Assembly: GCF_030269645.1 (NCBI RefSeq)
Contig: NZ_BSTR01000004.1
Span: 1-64,000, forward strand
Source: Actinokineospora sp. NBRC 105648
Lineage (GTDB): Bacteria; Actinomycetota; Actinomycetes; Mycobacteriales; Pseudonocardiaceae
Length of the DNA stretch: 64,000 bases
Direction of reading: 5' to 3'
The notes beneath the pieces are model-generated. The model worked only from the letters and a program-made list of their open reading frames with translations, was not told the origin of the DNA and ran no database searches. Position 1 is the first letter of the stretch. Every line of letters starts with the position of its first letter. A program made the position numbers and the translations under genes. Of this stretch, positions 1 to 12,220 are shown in pieces.

Positions 1-107
1 CCCCCGCACCCCCACCCCGCCACACCCAACGCATCCACCAAAGCCACGAGCAAGCCGCCCCGCCCCTACCCGGCCCAACCCCCGCACACCGATCCAGCCC
101 GCGCCCC

Positions 108-251
108 CGATGCGATCGGCGAAGCCGTGAGCGAACCGTCCCAGCCCCCACCCAATGCGATCGGCGAAGCCGTGAGCGAGCCCCCACCCGACCACGCTGG
201 TTCGGTCACCGATCGCACCGTGGGGGTCTGGGGGCTCGGCCCCCAGAAATG
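108..251. repeat. Copy A of a 144-bp tRNA-flanking repeat module
   Basis: This stretch is nearly identical to 1066-1209. It holds two copies of a 26-bp unit (starts at 109 and 154; core GCGATCGGCGAAGCC), then a constant segment ending in a GC hairpin (CTGGGGGC at 228-235 and GCCCCCAG at 239-246). Seen from the minus strand it lies immediately downstream of the tRNA-Ala terminator, just as copy B lies downstream of tRNA-Ile. No credible gene overlaps it. Confidence 0.85.
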
Positions 252-296
252 GAAACGGCCGACCAGGTTCGCGCACTCCGCGAACACAGGTCGGCC
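250..296 (-). terminator. Bipartite hairpin terminator of tRNA-Ala
   Basis: The outer arms are GGCCGACC (257-264) and GGTCGGCC (289-296). An inner stem lies within them: GTTCGCG (267-273) and CGCGAAC (279-285). On the minus strand the hairpin is followed by a short U-containing stretch. It begins 8 bp past the tRNA-Ala 3' end. The tRNA-Ile terminator has the same two-tier shape with a different sequence. Confidence 0.75.
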
Positions 297-303
297 AAGG
301 CCG

Positions 304-376
304 TGGAGACGAGGGGAATCGAACCCCTAACCCCTGCCTTGCAAAGGCAGTGCTCTGCCAATTGAGCTACGTCCCC
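304..376 (-). tRNA. tRNA-Ala (anticodon TGC)
   Basis: On the minus strand a 73-nt cloverleaf can be folded. It starts GGGGACGTAGCTCA, has anticodon stem-loop CTGCCTTTGCAAGGCAG with anticodon TGC, a GTTCGATTC T-loop, and ends in CGTCTCC with discriminator A. The CCA tail is not encoded. It lies next to tRNA-Ile (1262-1335) downstream of gyrA, which is the conserved alaT/ileT position in Actinobacteria. Confidence 0.97.
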
Positions 377-380
377 CAAT

Positions 381-403
381 CGACGCGGCGCACTGCCGCG
401 TCG
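381..403 (-). terminator. Hairpin after the DLW-39 gene
   Basis: A perfect 9-bp stem is formed by CGACGCGGC (381-389) and GCCGCGTCG (395-403) with a 5-nt loop. It sits between the stop of the small minus-strand gene at 416 and the 5' end of tRNA-Ala. There is no U tract, so it may be a terminator or only a processing or stability hairpin. Confidence 0.5.
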
Positions 404-415
404 AGTGGATCAGGG

Positions 416-556
416 TCAGGCCTTCTTCGCGCCGTTGTTGCCCGCGGGCGCGGTGGCCTCGCGCCACAGGGCGGCTTCAGCCTTGGCCGAGCTCTTGCGC
501 TTGACGACCAGGAGGACACCACCAGCAACTGCGGCGAGCGCGAGGAGCTTCTTCAC
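416..556 (-). CDS. DLW-39 family small protein (46 aa)
   Basis: A 46-residue protein starting at GTG 556, preceded by a strong AAGGAGG ribosome site 8 nt upstream. It has a basic N-terminus (MKK), a hydrophobic stretch LLALAAVAGGVLLVV at about residues 4-18, then a basic and polar tail. The tail contains ALWREAT, which resembles the [DA]LW-x-EAT motif that names the DLW-39 family. Such microproteins are typically encoded next to tRNA-Ala/tRNA-Ile near gyrA in actinobacteria. A single-pass membrane topology is likely; the function is unknown. A longer reading of the same frame is rejected because the good ribosome site decides the start. Confidence 0.8.
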   Translation of the reverse strand: MKKLLALAAVAGGVLLVVKRKSSAKAEAALWREATAPAGNNGAKKA

Positions 557-1065
557 GACCAATGCCTCCTTAAGGCATAAGAACAGTCCACCGGCCGATT
601 CACCCCCGGCCCAGCGTGTTCCCCCAGTCTGCCACACCCCACCCCCACCCCCACCGACAACCCACAACCCCACCGCAACCCCCACGCAACACACCACCCA
701 CCACCCCGCCACCCACTCCCACCCCAGCGAGCAAGCCCCTCCCACGCCCCACCCACCAAGCCCACCCGATGCCCCCCGGCAACCCACGAGCCAGCCACTC
801 CGACCCCAACGCGATCGGCAAACCCAAGAGCCAGCCACCCCGGGGCCCCACCCACCACGATCAACGAAGCCCGTGGGCATCCCGCTCCAGCTCCCACCCG
901 ACGCAATCAGCGAAGCCGCGAGCGAGCCGCTCCGCCTCCCACCCCGATGCGCTCAGCGAAGCCGAAAGCGACCGTCCCAGCCCCCACCCAACGCGAGCGG
1001 GCCCCCTCCACTCCCCGCCCGATGCGATCGGCGAAGCCGTGAGCGAACAGTCCCAGCCCGCGCTC
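557..1065. repeat. Gene-free stretch with degenerate copies of the 26-bp unit
   Basis: About 500 bp with no supported gene. The first half is very C-rich on the plus strand (runs of CCCAC and CCACC). The second half carries a near-perfect unit at 1021-1046 and degenerate units at about 900-925 and 946-971 (core CAGCGAAGCCG). The long reading frames across it are composition artefacts: they are proline-rich on one strand and glycine-rich on the other, with no domain. Confidence 0.7.
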
Positions 1066-1209
1066 CGATGCGATCGGCGAAGCCGCGAGCGAACCGTCCC
1101 AGCCCCCCACCCAATGCGATCGGCGAAGCCGTGAGCGAGCCCCACCCGACCACGCTGGTTCGGTCACCGATCGCACCGTGGGGGTCTGGGGGCTCGGCCC
1201 CCAGAAATG
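1066..1209. repeat. Copy B of the 144-bp tRNA-flanking repeat module
   Basis: The same content as 108-251: two 26-bp units (1067 and 1113), the constant segment, and the CTGGGGGC/GCCCCCAG hairpin at the end. On the minus strand it directly follows the tRNA-Ile terminator. The few differences from copy A suggest either recent duplication or maintenance by gene conversion. Confidence 0.85.
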
Positions 1210-1254
1210 ACAAAGGACGACCCGGCCTGCGCAATCCGCAGGCATGGGTCGTCC
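1210..1254 (-). terminator. Bipartite hairpin terminator of tRNA-Ile
   Basis: The outer arms are GGACGACCC (1215-1223) and GGGTCGTCC (1246-1254). The inner stem is GCCTGCG (1225-1231) with CGCAGGC (1237-1243). On the minus strand it is followed by TTTGTC. It begins 8 bp downstream of the tRNA-Ile gene. Confidence 0.8.
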
Positions 1255-1261
1255 GAGTCCG

Positions 1262-1335
1262 TGGGCCTAGGAGGACTTGAACCTCCGACCTCTTCGTTAT
1301 CAGCGAAGCGCTCTAACCGCCTGAGCTATAGGCCC
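1262..1335 (-). tRNA. tRNA-Ile (anticodon GAT)
   Basis: A 74-nt cloverleaf on the minus strand. It starts GGGCCTATAGCTCAG, has a GCTTCGCTGATAACGAAG anticodon arm with anticodon GAT and a GTTCAAGTC T-loop, and ends TAGGCCC plus discriminator A. CCA is not encoded. It lies between the DUF3566 gene and the DLW-39/tRNA-Ala pair, as in other actinobacterial origin regions. Confidence 0.97.
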
Positions 1336-1393
1336 CTGTGGGAACGCGAGAAGACTACCGTAGGCCTCCTCGCGCTCCCAAATCGGTATCCCC

Positions 1394-2221
1394 TTACTCG
1401 CGCTCGGCGAGGGTGACCTCCAGGCCGCCCGCGAGGTCCGCGGAGACGTTGTAGACGAAGGCGCCCACGGTCGCCAGCGCGCTGAACAGGACGATGTTGA
1501 TCGCGCCGATGATGGCGGCGATGCCGAACACGCGGCCCGCGCTGATCAGCGGGCCGGCGTTGCCGCCCTCGTTGGCGTTGAGGAGTTCGCTGGAGATGCC
1601 GTTGACCTTGTCCCAGACGCCCATGCCGTCGAGCACCGCGTAGAGAGCGCCGACGGCGACCAGCCACACGAAGAACAGGGCGACGCCAAGGACCAGCGAC
1701 AGCTTGAGCACCGACCACGGGTCGAAGCGCTTGATCTGCAGGTTGGCCCGCCGCGGGCCGCGGCCGGGCCTGCGCAGGGCGCTCGGTGGGGCCTGCGCGG
1801 CGCCGCGCGCGCCGTCGAGGTTGACCGCCGCGCGCGGTGGCGCGGCGGCCGACGGTGCCTCGGCGGCGCCCGCGAACAGGCGGGGAACCGCCGTGCCGGT
1901 GACCACCGGGCGCTCGACCGAGATGGTCGCGTCGTCGCTCGGCGGGAACACGGGCACGTGGCCGTTGCCCGGGGTGGGCAGGGCCTGGGTGACGTCCGGG
2001 TCGGACTCCTCGGTCGGGAAGGCGGGCTCGGCCTGCTCGTCCGGGGTGCCCCGCTGCCACGGCGGCGGTGTCGACGCGTTCTCCTCGGCAGCAGCGGGCT
2101 CCGGCTGCTCCGGCGCCTGCTCCGGCTGCGCCTTCTTGTTCGTCGTGGCGATGACCGAAGTCCGCTCCGAGGTCTCGGCTGGCTCCGGTGCGGTGGTGTC
2201 CGGCTTCTCGGGTGGTGTCAC
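1394..2221 (-). CDS. DUF3566 transmembrane protein (275 aa)
   Basis: The N-terminal ~165 residues are disordered and rich in Pro, Ala and Glu. The C-terminal ~110 residues form a DUF3566 domain with two hydrophobic segments (KLSLVLGVALFFVWLVAVGA and IIGAINIVLFSALATVGAF). Its position directly downstream of gyrA matches mycobacterial Rv0007. The function is unknown; the family is a membrane protein with a long cytoplasmic tail. The start is GTG 2221, 27 nt after the gyrA stop, with only a weak AGGGG site, so translation is probably coupled to gyrA in the gyrB-gyrA-DUF3566 operon. Confidence 0.88.
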   Translation of the reverse strand: MTPPEKPDTTAPEPAETSERTSVIATTNKKAQPEQAPEQPEPAAAEENASTPPPWQRGTPDEQAEPAFPTEESDPDVTQALPTPGNGHVPVFPPSDDATISVERPVVTGTAVPRLFAGAAEAPSAAAPPRAAVNLDGARGAAQAPPSALRRPGRGPRRANLQIKRFDPWSVLKLSLVLGVALFFVWLVAVGALYAVLDGMGVWDKVNGISSELLNANEGGNAGPLISAGRVFGIAAIIGAINIVLFSALATVGAFVYNVSADLAGGLEVTLAERE

Positions 2222-2248
2222 GAGCGGTTTCCCCTACGTCCCTCGGTC

Positions 2249-4831
<2,583 letters not shown>

Positions 4832-4885
4832 GATGCTTCTTCCGTTTGACTGGTTCTACGCAAGACGGGGTGCGCGCGGTCCGGA

Positions 4886-6983
<2,098 letters not shown>

Positions 6984-7067
6984 GGACACCCCTGGTTCGC
7001 TCGCAGAGCCGCGCACGCGGATGGCAACGGGTCAGGACGCCAGCGCGAGGTTCTCGACCCGCGAGGT

Positions 7068-7835
7068 TCAGCCGTAGGTGTCCCGTGGTCCGCGACCGGG
7101 AACGTGCCGCGGGCCGTAGCGCCAACTGGGCGCCGACGGGCCCTGGACCTTCAGCCGCTTGACCACGTTCGGCCCGACCCCGGCGGCGATCTGCACCAGC
7201 AGCTGCCGTTGCAGCAGCCGCAACTGGGTGGCCCAGGCGGTGGAGTCGGCCTGCACGGTCAGCTCGCCGTCCTTGATCGCGATCGGCTTGGCGTGCTCGG
7301 CCACGTCGGACCCGACCAGGGCGGCCCACTTGCCGAAGACCTGACCACCGGAGAGCTGCTGCTGCCAGCCGCGGTCCACGGCGACCCGGGAGGCGATCCG
7401 GCCCAGCGGCTGCGGGTCGCGGTCGTCGGCGCCGGATCCGGACCACCGGCGCCGACGCCGGTTGCCGGTGGCTGTTCCACGTGGAACAACGCGGTTCTTC
7501 CGGTTGGTCTGGGCGACCTGGCGGGCGGCCGCCAACGCGGCTCTGGCAAGATCTGAACCCCGCAGCTCGGCCGCCGCCGACCGGTCACCCGGTGTGTCAC
7601 CCTGCGTCGCCCCTGTGGATGAATCGCCGAGTTTTCCACTCTTGGGTGTGGATCGATCGCCGTCAACCCGGGCTCCGGGTCCCCCAGATGGCCGCACAGT
7701 GACGGTGTTATCCACACTATCCACAGGGTTGTCCCCAGATGTGGGTGCGGTCACCGCCCGCTTGGTCACGCGCTGTCGTCGACCGACCGCCGGTCCCACG
7801 GGGTCGAGCGCACCCCCGAACAGGTCGTCAGACAC
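7068..7835 (-). CDS. DUF721 (DciA-like) protein (255 aa)
   Basis: Residues 1 to ~150 are low-complexity and disordered (Ser, Gly, Arg). The C-terminal ~100 residues form the DUF721 domain ([46 protein letters not shown]). DUF721 includes DciA, the helicase-loading factor that replaces DnaC in most bacteria, so a role in DnaB loading at the adjacent origin is likely. The GTG start at 7835 overlaps the recF stop by 8 nt (GTGTCTGA), giving translational coupling. Unusually, the DNA encoding the disordered part contains a perfect parS palindrome (7473-7488) and a cluster of DnaA-box-like sequences (7708-7737). Confidence 0.88.
   Translation of the reverse strand: MSDDLFGGALDPVGPAVGRRQRVTKRAVTAPTSGDNPVDSVDNTVTVRPSGGPGARVDGDRSTPKSGKLGDSSTGATQGDTPGDRSAAAELRGSDLARAALAAARQVAQTNRKNRVVPRGTATGNRRRRRWSGSGADDRDPQPLGRIASRVAVDRGWQQQLSGGQVFGKWAALVGSDVAEHAKPIAIKDGELTVQADSTAWATQLRLLQRQLLVQIAAGVGPNVVKRLKVQGPSAPSWRYGPRHVPGRGPRDTYG
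7473..7488. promoter_or_regulatory. parS: parS site 1
   Basis: TGTTCCACGTGGAACA, a perfect 16-bp palindrome and a one-base variant of the parS consensus TGTTTCACGTGAAACA in each arm. It is bound by ParB to nucleate the partition complex. It lies inside the DUF721 coding sequence, about 4 kb from oriC on the dnaN side. Confidence 0.93.
7708..7737 (+). promoter_or_regulatory. DnaA-box cluster inside the DUF721 gene
   Basis: Three near-consecutive 9-mers occur: TTATCCACA (7708-7716, perfect consensus), CTATCCACA (7717-7725, one mismatch) and TTGTCCCCA (7729-7737, one mismatch to TTGTCCACA). All have the same orientation and encode part of the disordered linker. Spacing near helical register suggests cooperative DnaA binding, perhaps as a titration or regulatory site. 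Confidence 0.6.
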
Positions 7836-8985
7836 GTCGCACCTCCCCGTCGGCCACCGCGTAGCGGGCACCCGCCAACTCGGTGGGCACATCTTCCTCC
7901 ACCGCGGCCGTGACGAGGACCTGTTCGGCCCCGACGGCCACTTCGGCGAGTCGCTGCCGCCTGCGCCGGTCGAGCTCGGCGAACACGTCGTCGAGCACCA
8001 GCACCGGTTCGCTGCCCTCGTCCTTGAGCAGCTCGTAGGACGCCAGCCGCAGCGCCAGCGCGAACGACCACGACTCGCCGTGGCTGGCGTAGCCCTTCGC
8101 CGGGGCGTCGCCGAGCACCAGGTCGAGCTCGTCGCGCTGCGGCCCGACCAGGCTCACCCCGCGCTCGAGCTCGAGATCGCGGCGCACCGCCATCCGGGCC
8201 AGCAGCGCGTCGGCGACCACCTCGACGTCGGCCCGCTCGCCACCATGCTTCCCGTATCCCTCGGGCAGTGTGTCCTCGATCTTCGACCGGTACGCCACCC
8301 GCGCCGGGCGGGACTCGGGTGCCACCCCGGCATAAGCGTCGGCGACCCTCGGCGCGAGATCGGCCACCAGGTCGAGTCGGGCCGCGAGCAGCTGGGCGCC
8401 GTGCGCGGCCAAGTGGTTGTCCCAGACGTCGAGCGTGGCGAGCGCGTCCGGGTCGGTTCGGCGCGCGCGACGGTTCGCCGCCGAGCTCTTGAGCAGTGCG
8501 TTGCGTTGTCGTAAGACCCGGTCGTAGTCGGCGCGCACTCCCGCGTACCGCGGCGCGCGCAGTACTAAGAGGTCGTCGAGGAACCGGCGGCGCTCGCCCG
8601 GATCCCCCCGCACCAACGACAAGTCCTCCGGCGCGAACAACACCGTGCGCAAGATCCCCAAGACATCCCGCGGGCGCGGCACCGGTCCCCGGTTGATCCG
8701 TGCCCGGTTCGCCTTGCCCGGCGTGATCTCCAGTTCGACGGTCAGCTCGCGCCCGTCGTTGACCACGGCAGTCCGGATGATCGCGCGCGCGCAACCCTGC
8801 CGGACCAACGGCAGGTCGGCGGCGACCCGGTGCGACCCGAGGGTCGCCACGTACCCGATCGCCTCGACCAGGTTGGTCTTGCCCTGCCCATTCGCGCCGA
8901 CCAGCACCGACGCGCCGGGCTCCAACTCGAGGTCGGCCTGCTCCCAGGAGCGGAAGTCGGCGACCTGCAGGTGCCGGACGTGCAC
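7828..8985 (-). CDS. recF: Recombination protein RecF (385 aa)
   Basis: SMC-like ATPase of the RecFOR pathway that loads RecA at single-strand gaps and stalled forks. Walker A GANGQGKT is at residues 30-37, the ABC signature region includes [10 protein letters not shown], and the Walker B/D-loop is [12 protein letters not shown]. Length is normal for the family (360-400). The GTG start at 8985 overlaps the last base of the gnd TAG stop, and the gene's own stop lies inside the start of the DUF721 gene. The three genes are therefore translationally coupled. Confidence 0.98.
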   Translation of the reverse strand: MHVRHLQVADFRSWEQADLELEPGASVLVGANGQGKTNLVEAIGYVATLGSHRVAADLPLVRQGCARAIIRTAVVNDGRELTVELEITPGKANRARINRGPVPRPRDVLGILRTVLFAPEDLSLVRGDPGERRRFLDDLLVLRAPRYAGVRADYDRVLRQRNALLKSSAANRRARRTDPDALATLDVWDNHLAAHGAQLLAARLDLVADLAPRVADAYAGVAPESRPARVAYRSKIEDTLPEGYGKHGGERADVEVVADALLARMAVRRDLELERGVSLVGPQRDELDLVLGDAPAKGYASHGESWSFALALRLASYELLKDEGSEPVLVLDDVFAELDRRRRQRLAEVAVGAEQVLVTAAVEEDVPTELAGARYAVADGEVRRV

Positions 8986-9896
8986 TAGCTCACGTCGCCG
9001 GACCCGGAGGTCGGGCCTGCCTTGTGCACCGCGTGCCCGCCGAACTGGTTGCGCAGCGCCGAGACCGCCTTCATCGCGGGCGAGTCGTCCTGCCGCGAGG
9101 CGAACCGGGCGAACAGCGCGGCCGAGATCACCGGCAGCGGCACCGAGTGGTTGATCGCCTCCTCGACGGTCCACCGACCCTCGCCGGAGTCCTCGACGTA
9201 CCCGGTGAGCTGGGCCAGCCCCGGGTCCTCGTCGAGCGCCTTGACCAGCAGGTCCAGCAGCCAGGACCGGACGACCGTGCCGCGGGTCCACGCCTTGAGC
9301 ACCGCGGGCACGTCGGTGACCTCGTCCGCGGCGACGAGCAGCTCGTAGCCCTCGGCGTAGGCCTGCATCAGGCCGTACTCGATGCCGTTGTGCACCATCT
9401 TCGCGAAGTGACCCGCGCCGACCTTGCCCGCGTGCGCGAAACCCTCTTCGCGCGGACCCTCGGGGCGCAGCGCGTCGAAGATCGGCTGCGCGCGCTCGAC
9501 CAGCTCGGCGTCGCCGCCGACCATCAGGCCGTAGCCGTTCTCCTTGCCCCACACGCCACCGGAGACCCCGCAGTCGAGGTAGCCGATCCCCTTGCCCGCC
9601 AACAGTTCCGCGTTGACCTTGTCGTCGGTGTAGCGGGAGTTGCCGCCGTCGATGACCACGTCGCCCTCGGCGAGCAGCTCGCCCAGCTCGGCCACGGTCT
9701 GCCGGGTCGGCTCGCCCGAGGGCACCATCACCCACACGACGCGCGGCGCCTGCAGCTTGTCGACCAGGTCCGTCAGCGACGAGCTGTCGCTGATGTCGGG
9801 GTTGCGGTCGTAACCGACCACCTCATGGCCCGCGGCGCGCACGCGCTCGCGCATGTTGAAGCCCATCTTGCCCAGGCCGACGAGTCCCAGCTGCAC
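8985..9896 (-). CDS. gnd: 6-phosphogluconate dehydrogenase, decarboxylating, short type (303 aa)
   Basis: Oxidises and decarboxylates 6-phosphogluconate to ribulose 5-phosphate in the pentose phosphate pathway. The N-terminal Rossmann motif is GLGKMG (residues 7-12). The substrate-binding signature [12 protein letters not shown] and the catalytic segment [14 protein letters not shown] are present. At about 300 residues it belongs to the short YqeC/GndA-type enzymes rather than the 470-residue class. GTG 9896 is preferred because GGAGG lies 8 nt upstream and the protein then begins MQLGLVGLG, as in homologues; a GTG six codons earlier carries that Shine-Dalgarno within it. Location between dnaN and recF is known in other actinomycetes. 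Confidence 0.93.
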   Translation of the reverse strand: MQLGLVGLGKMGFNMRERVRAAGHEVVGYDRNPDISDSSSLTDLVDKLQAPRVVWVMVPSGEPTRQTVAELGELLAEGDVVIDGGNSRYTDDKVNAELLAGKGIGYLDCGVSGGVWGKENGYGLMVGGDAELVERAQPIFDALRPEGPREEGFAHAGKVGAGHFAKMVHNGIEYGLMQAYAEGYELLVAADEVTDVPAVLKAWTRGTVVRSWLLDLLVKALDEDPGLAQLTGYVEDSGEGRWTVEEAINHSVPLPVISAALFARFASRQDDSPAMKAVSALRNQFGGHAVHKAGPTSGSGDVS

Positions 9897-9936
9897 GATC
9901 GATTCCTCCGTCACTTGGTCCGGTGCCCCGGCCCGG

Positions 9937-11067
9937 TCAGCCCGGCAGGCGGACCGGCATCAGCAGGTAGAGGTAGCCCGGGATGACACCATCCTCGCCC
10001 ACCGGCTTGATCAGCGCGGGTCGGTTCGGCGTGGTGAACGACAATTCCGCGCGGTCCTTGTGCAGCGCGGCGAGACCGTCCTGCAGGTAGCCCGGGTTGA
10101 ACGCGATCGTGACCGGGTCGCCGGTGAACTCGACCGGCAGCTCCTCCTCGGCGCTGCCCTCGTCGTCACCACCGGCCGACAGGCGCAGCGAGTTGTCGGC
10201 GAACTCCAGCCGGACCTGGGTGCCGCGCTCGGCCACCAGGGACACGCGCTTGATCGCCTCGACCAGCGGGGCGACACCGATCACCGCGTTCGACGTCTGC
10301 TCCGAGGGGAGCAGCTGGCGGTAGCGCGGGAACTCGGCGTCGAGGAGCCTGCTGGTGGTGCGCCGGCCCGAACCGGACAGGCCGAGCAGCCCGTCACCGG
10401 GCGAGAGCGCGAGCTCGACCGTGCGCCCGGAACTGCCCAGGGCCTTGGCCGCCTCGGCGAGCGTGCGCGCGGGGACCAGCACCGCGGCGTCGTCCACGTC
10501 GCCGGAGGGCTTCCACTCGAACTCGCGCATGGCCAGCCGGAAGCGGTCGGTGGCGACCAGCGTGAGCTTCTCGCCCGCGATCTCGACCCGCACCCCGGTC
10601 AGCATCGGCAGCGTGTCGTCCTTGCCCGCGGCCACGGCGACCTGGCTGACGGCCTGGCCGAAGACCTCGCCCTGCAGCTCGCCCGCGTGCTGGGGCATCG
10701 ACGGCAGCGCCGGGTAGTCCTCCACCGGCATCGTCGGCAGGCTGAACTTGGCGCTGCCACAGGTGATCGCGACCCGGGAGCCGTCGACCGAGATCTCCAC
10801 CGGCTGGGCGGGCAGCGACTTGGTGATGTCGGCCAGCAGCCGCCCGGAGACCAGGGTGCGGCCGCCGTCGGCCACCGTCGCCGGGACGCCGACCGTGGCC
10901 GAGACCTCGTAGTCGAACCCGGAGACGGTCAGGCTGTCGGCGCCGTCAGCGGACCCGGCGTCCAGCAGGACCCCGCCGAGGACGGGAACCGGTGGCCGGG
11001 ACGGGAGGCTGCGGGCGACCCAGGCGACGGCGTCGGCGAGGCCGTCGCGCTCGACGCGGATCTTCAT
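9937..11067 (-). CDS. dnaN: DNA polymerase III sliding clamp, beta subunit (376 aa)
   Basis: Ring-shaped processivity clamp of the replicative polymerase. The three-domain fold is recognisable from the conserved start [20 protein letters not shown], the central [11 protein letters not shown] and the C-terminal [12 protein letters not shown]. Normal length. The ATG at 11067 is preceded by AAAGGA. It lies downstream of oriC and 40 bp upstream of gnd, so dnaN-gnd-recF-DUF721 probably form one operon. Confidence 0.99.
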   Translation of the reverse strand: MKIRVERDGLADAVAWVARSLPSRPPVPVLGGVLLDAGSADGADSLTVSGFDYEVSATVGVPATVADGGRTLVSGRLLADITKSLPAQPVEISVDGSRVAITCGSAKFSLPTMPVEDYPALPSMPQHAGELQGEVFGQAVSQVAVAAGKDDTLPMLTGVRVEIAGEKLTLVATDRFRLAMREFEWKPSGDVDDAAVLVPARTLAEAAKALGSSGRTVELALSPGDGLLGLSGSGRRTTSRLLDAEFPRYRQLLPSEQTSNAVIGVAPLVEAIKRVSLVAERGTQVRLEFADNSLRLSAGGDDEGSAEEELPVEFTGDPVTIAFNPGYLQDGLAALHKDRAELSFTTPNRPALIKPVGEDGVIPGYLYLLMPVRLPG

Positions 11068-12220
11068 GGGAGTCCTTTCCAGGCTCGACCGGCTGCCCCC
11101 ACCGACCGTGCGGGGCGAGTCCGTCGAGCTGTCCACGCTGTAGGGCCCAACCGTAGAGCGTGATCCGGCTCCCCGTCATCCGGGGCGGCCGGGCCGGGGC
11201 GGGGCCTGGAGCGAGGTGTCCCCAACTTCCGCCGCCCCCTGCTTTTTCTTTTTTGTTCTTCTGGAAGAGAGAAAAAACAGCAGTAGTAGTAAGGGTTGGG
11301 GATTGTGTGGACAACCGCCAACCACGCAGGTCAGGGGGCTCGCCGGGCTGTGGAGAACCCGGTGGTCCAACCGGTGGACAGATCGGCCGACCGGTGGATG
11401 GTTTTTGCCGCACCCGTCCGCGTCCACAGACGGCCCGAGTTGTCCACAGTTCCGTCCCCAGATGTGGGTCGAGTAGCCCCCAGGCTGGCGGTCCGCCGCC
11501 CACAGGGTTGTCCACAGGCCAAGTCCCCCGTACCGGTGACGCAGACCACGCGAATTCGCCCGGATCCGAAGGTTTCTGGGGGTGTGGTCAGCCCGTCCCC
11601 ACCCCCAGAAATATCCGCGCGGCGGCGTTCGGCGGGCAGATCGGGGTGGGTCGCGACCCGGGTCGGGGCCGTAGGTGGGCCGCGACATCGGCGCGATCCG
11701 GCGATCCGGGAGTTTTCTGGGAGTGTGCGGGCCGGTCCACTGCGGCAATAAACCTGCGCGCGGACCGCGCGGGGAGGCGGCGGCATACCCGGACGTGGCG
11801 GGCTGAACCGCCGTCGAAGATCGTCCAGAAGTGTGGCAGTCGGCGGCGGGCGGCGTCAGGGCGGCCGCCGGTGCGCGGGGACCTCGGATCGCGCCCGACC
11901 GGCGAGATTTCTGACAGTGGGGACGGTCGTCCACCTCGGCAATAAGAACCCGCAAGTGCCCGATCCGGCTGAGGGACGGACACCTGCCGGGACGCGCGCC
12001 GCCGCGCGCTCGCCGGACCCCGTCGACGCAACCGGCCAACGGACCCTCGGGTCAGCCGCGGTGGCTACCTGACCCGCGCACGGGCTCGGGCGCTAGTGCG
12101 GCCCTAGGGCGACCGGGACAGCACAGCGCCACCACGATGCCCGGGGTGGGCGCGCGGCGGCGCGGCACGGAGACCGCTGAACCGCGGCCGGGAGGGTGAT
12201 CTAAAAGAAGAAGGTGTGGA
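11068..12220. other. oriC: oriC, dnaA-dnaN intergenic region
   Basis: A 1.15-kb region without any credible gene between dnaN and dnaA, the classical actinobacterial origin. It has three perfect DnaA boxes (11306-11516), several degenerate ones such as TGTGGAGAA (11350-11358), and a strikingly AT-rich, poly-pyrimidine/poly-purine island at about 11240-11290 that could be the unwinding element. Three imperfect copies of a TTTCTG...GTG module occur between 11571 and 11945. Apparent open frames across the region run on both strands and look like composition artefacts. Confidence 0.92.
11306..11516. promoter_or_regulatory. Three perfect DnaA boxes in oriC
   Basis: TGTGGACAA at 11306-11314 (minus orientation), TTGTCCACA at 11440-11448 and TTGTCCACA at 11508-11516 (both plus). 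All match the high-GC actinobacterial consensus TTGTCCACA exactly. One-mismatch sites lie between them. They sit immediately next to the AT-rich island on the dnaN-proximal side. Confidence 0.88.

Noticed and set aside
405-1280. Proline-rich 291-codon frame over the tRNA region
   Set aside because: It runs through the repeat modules and the tRNA-Ile terminator and ends inside the tRNA-Ile gene; it has no ribosome site and its composition follows the C-rich repeats.
11160-12039. Several 150-290 codon frames inside oriC
   Set aside because: They occur on both strands over the same DNA, cross the DnaA boxes, and show only composition bias. The region is the expected non-coding origin.
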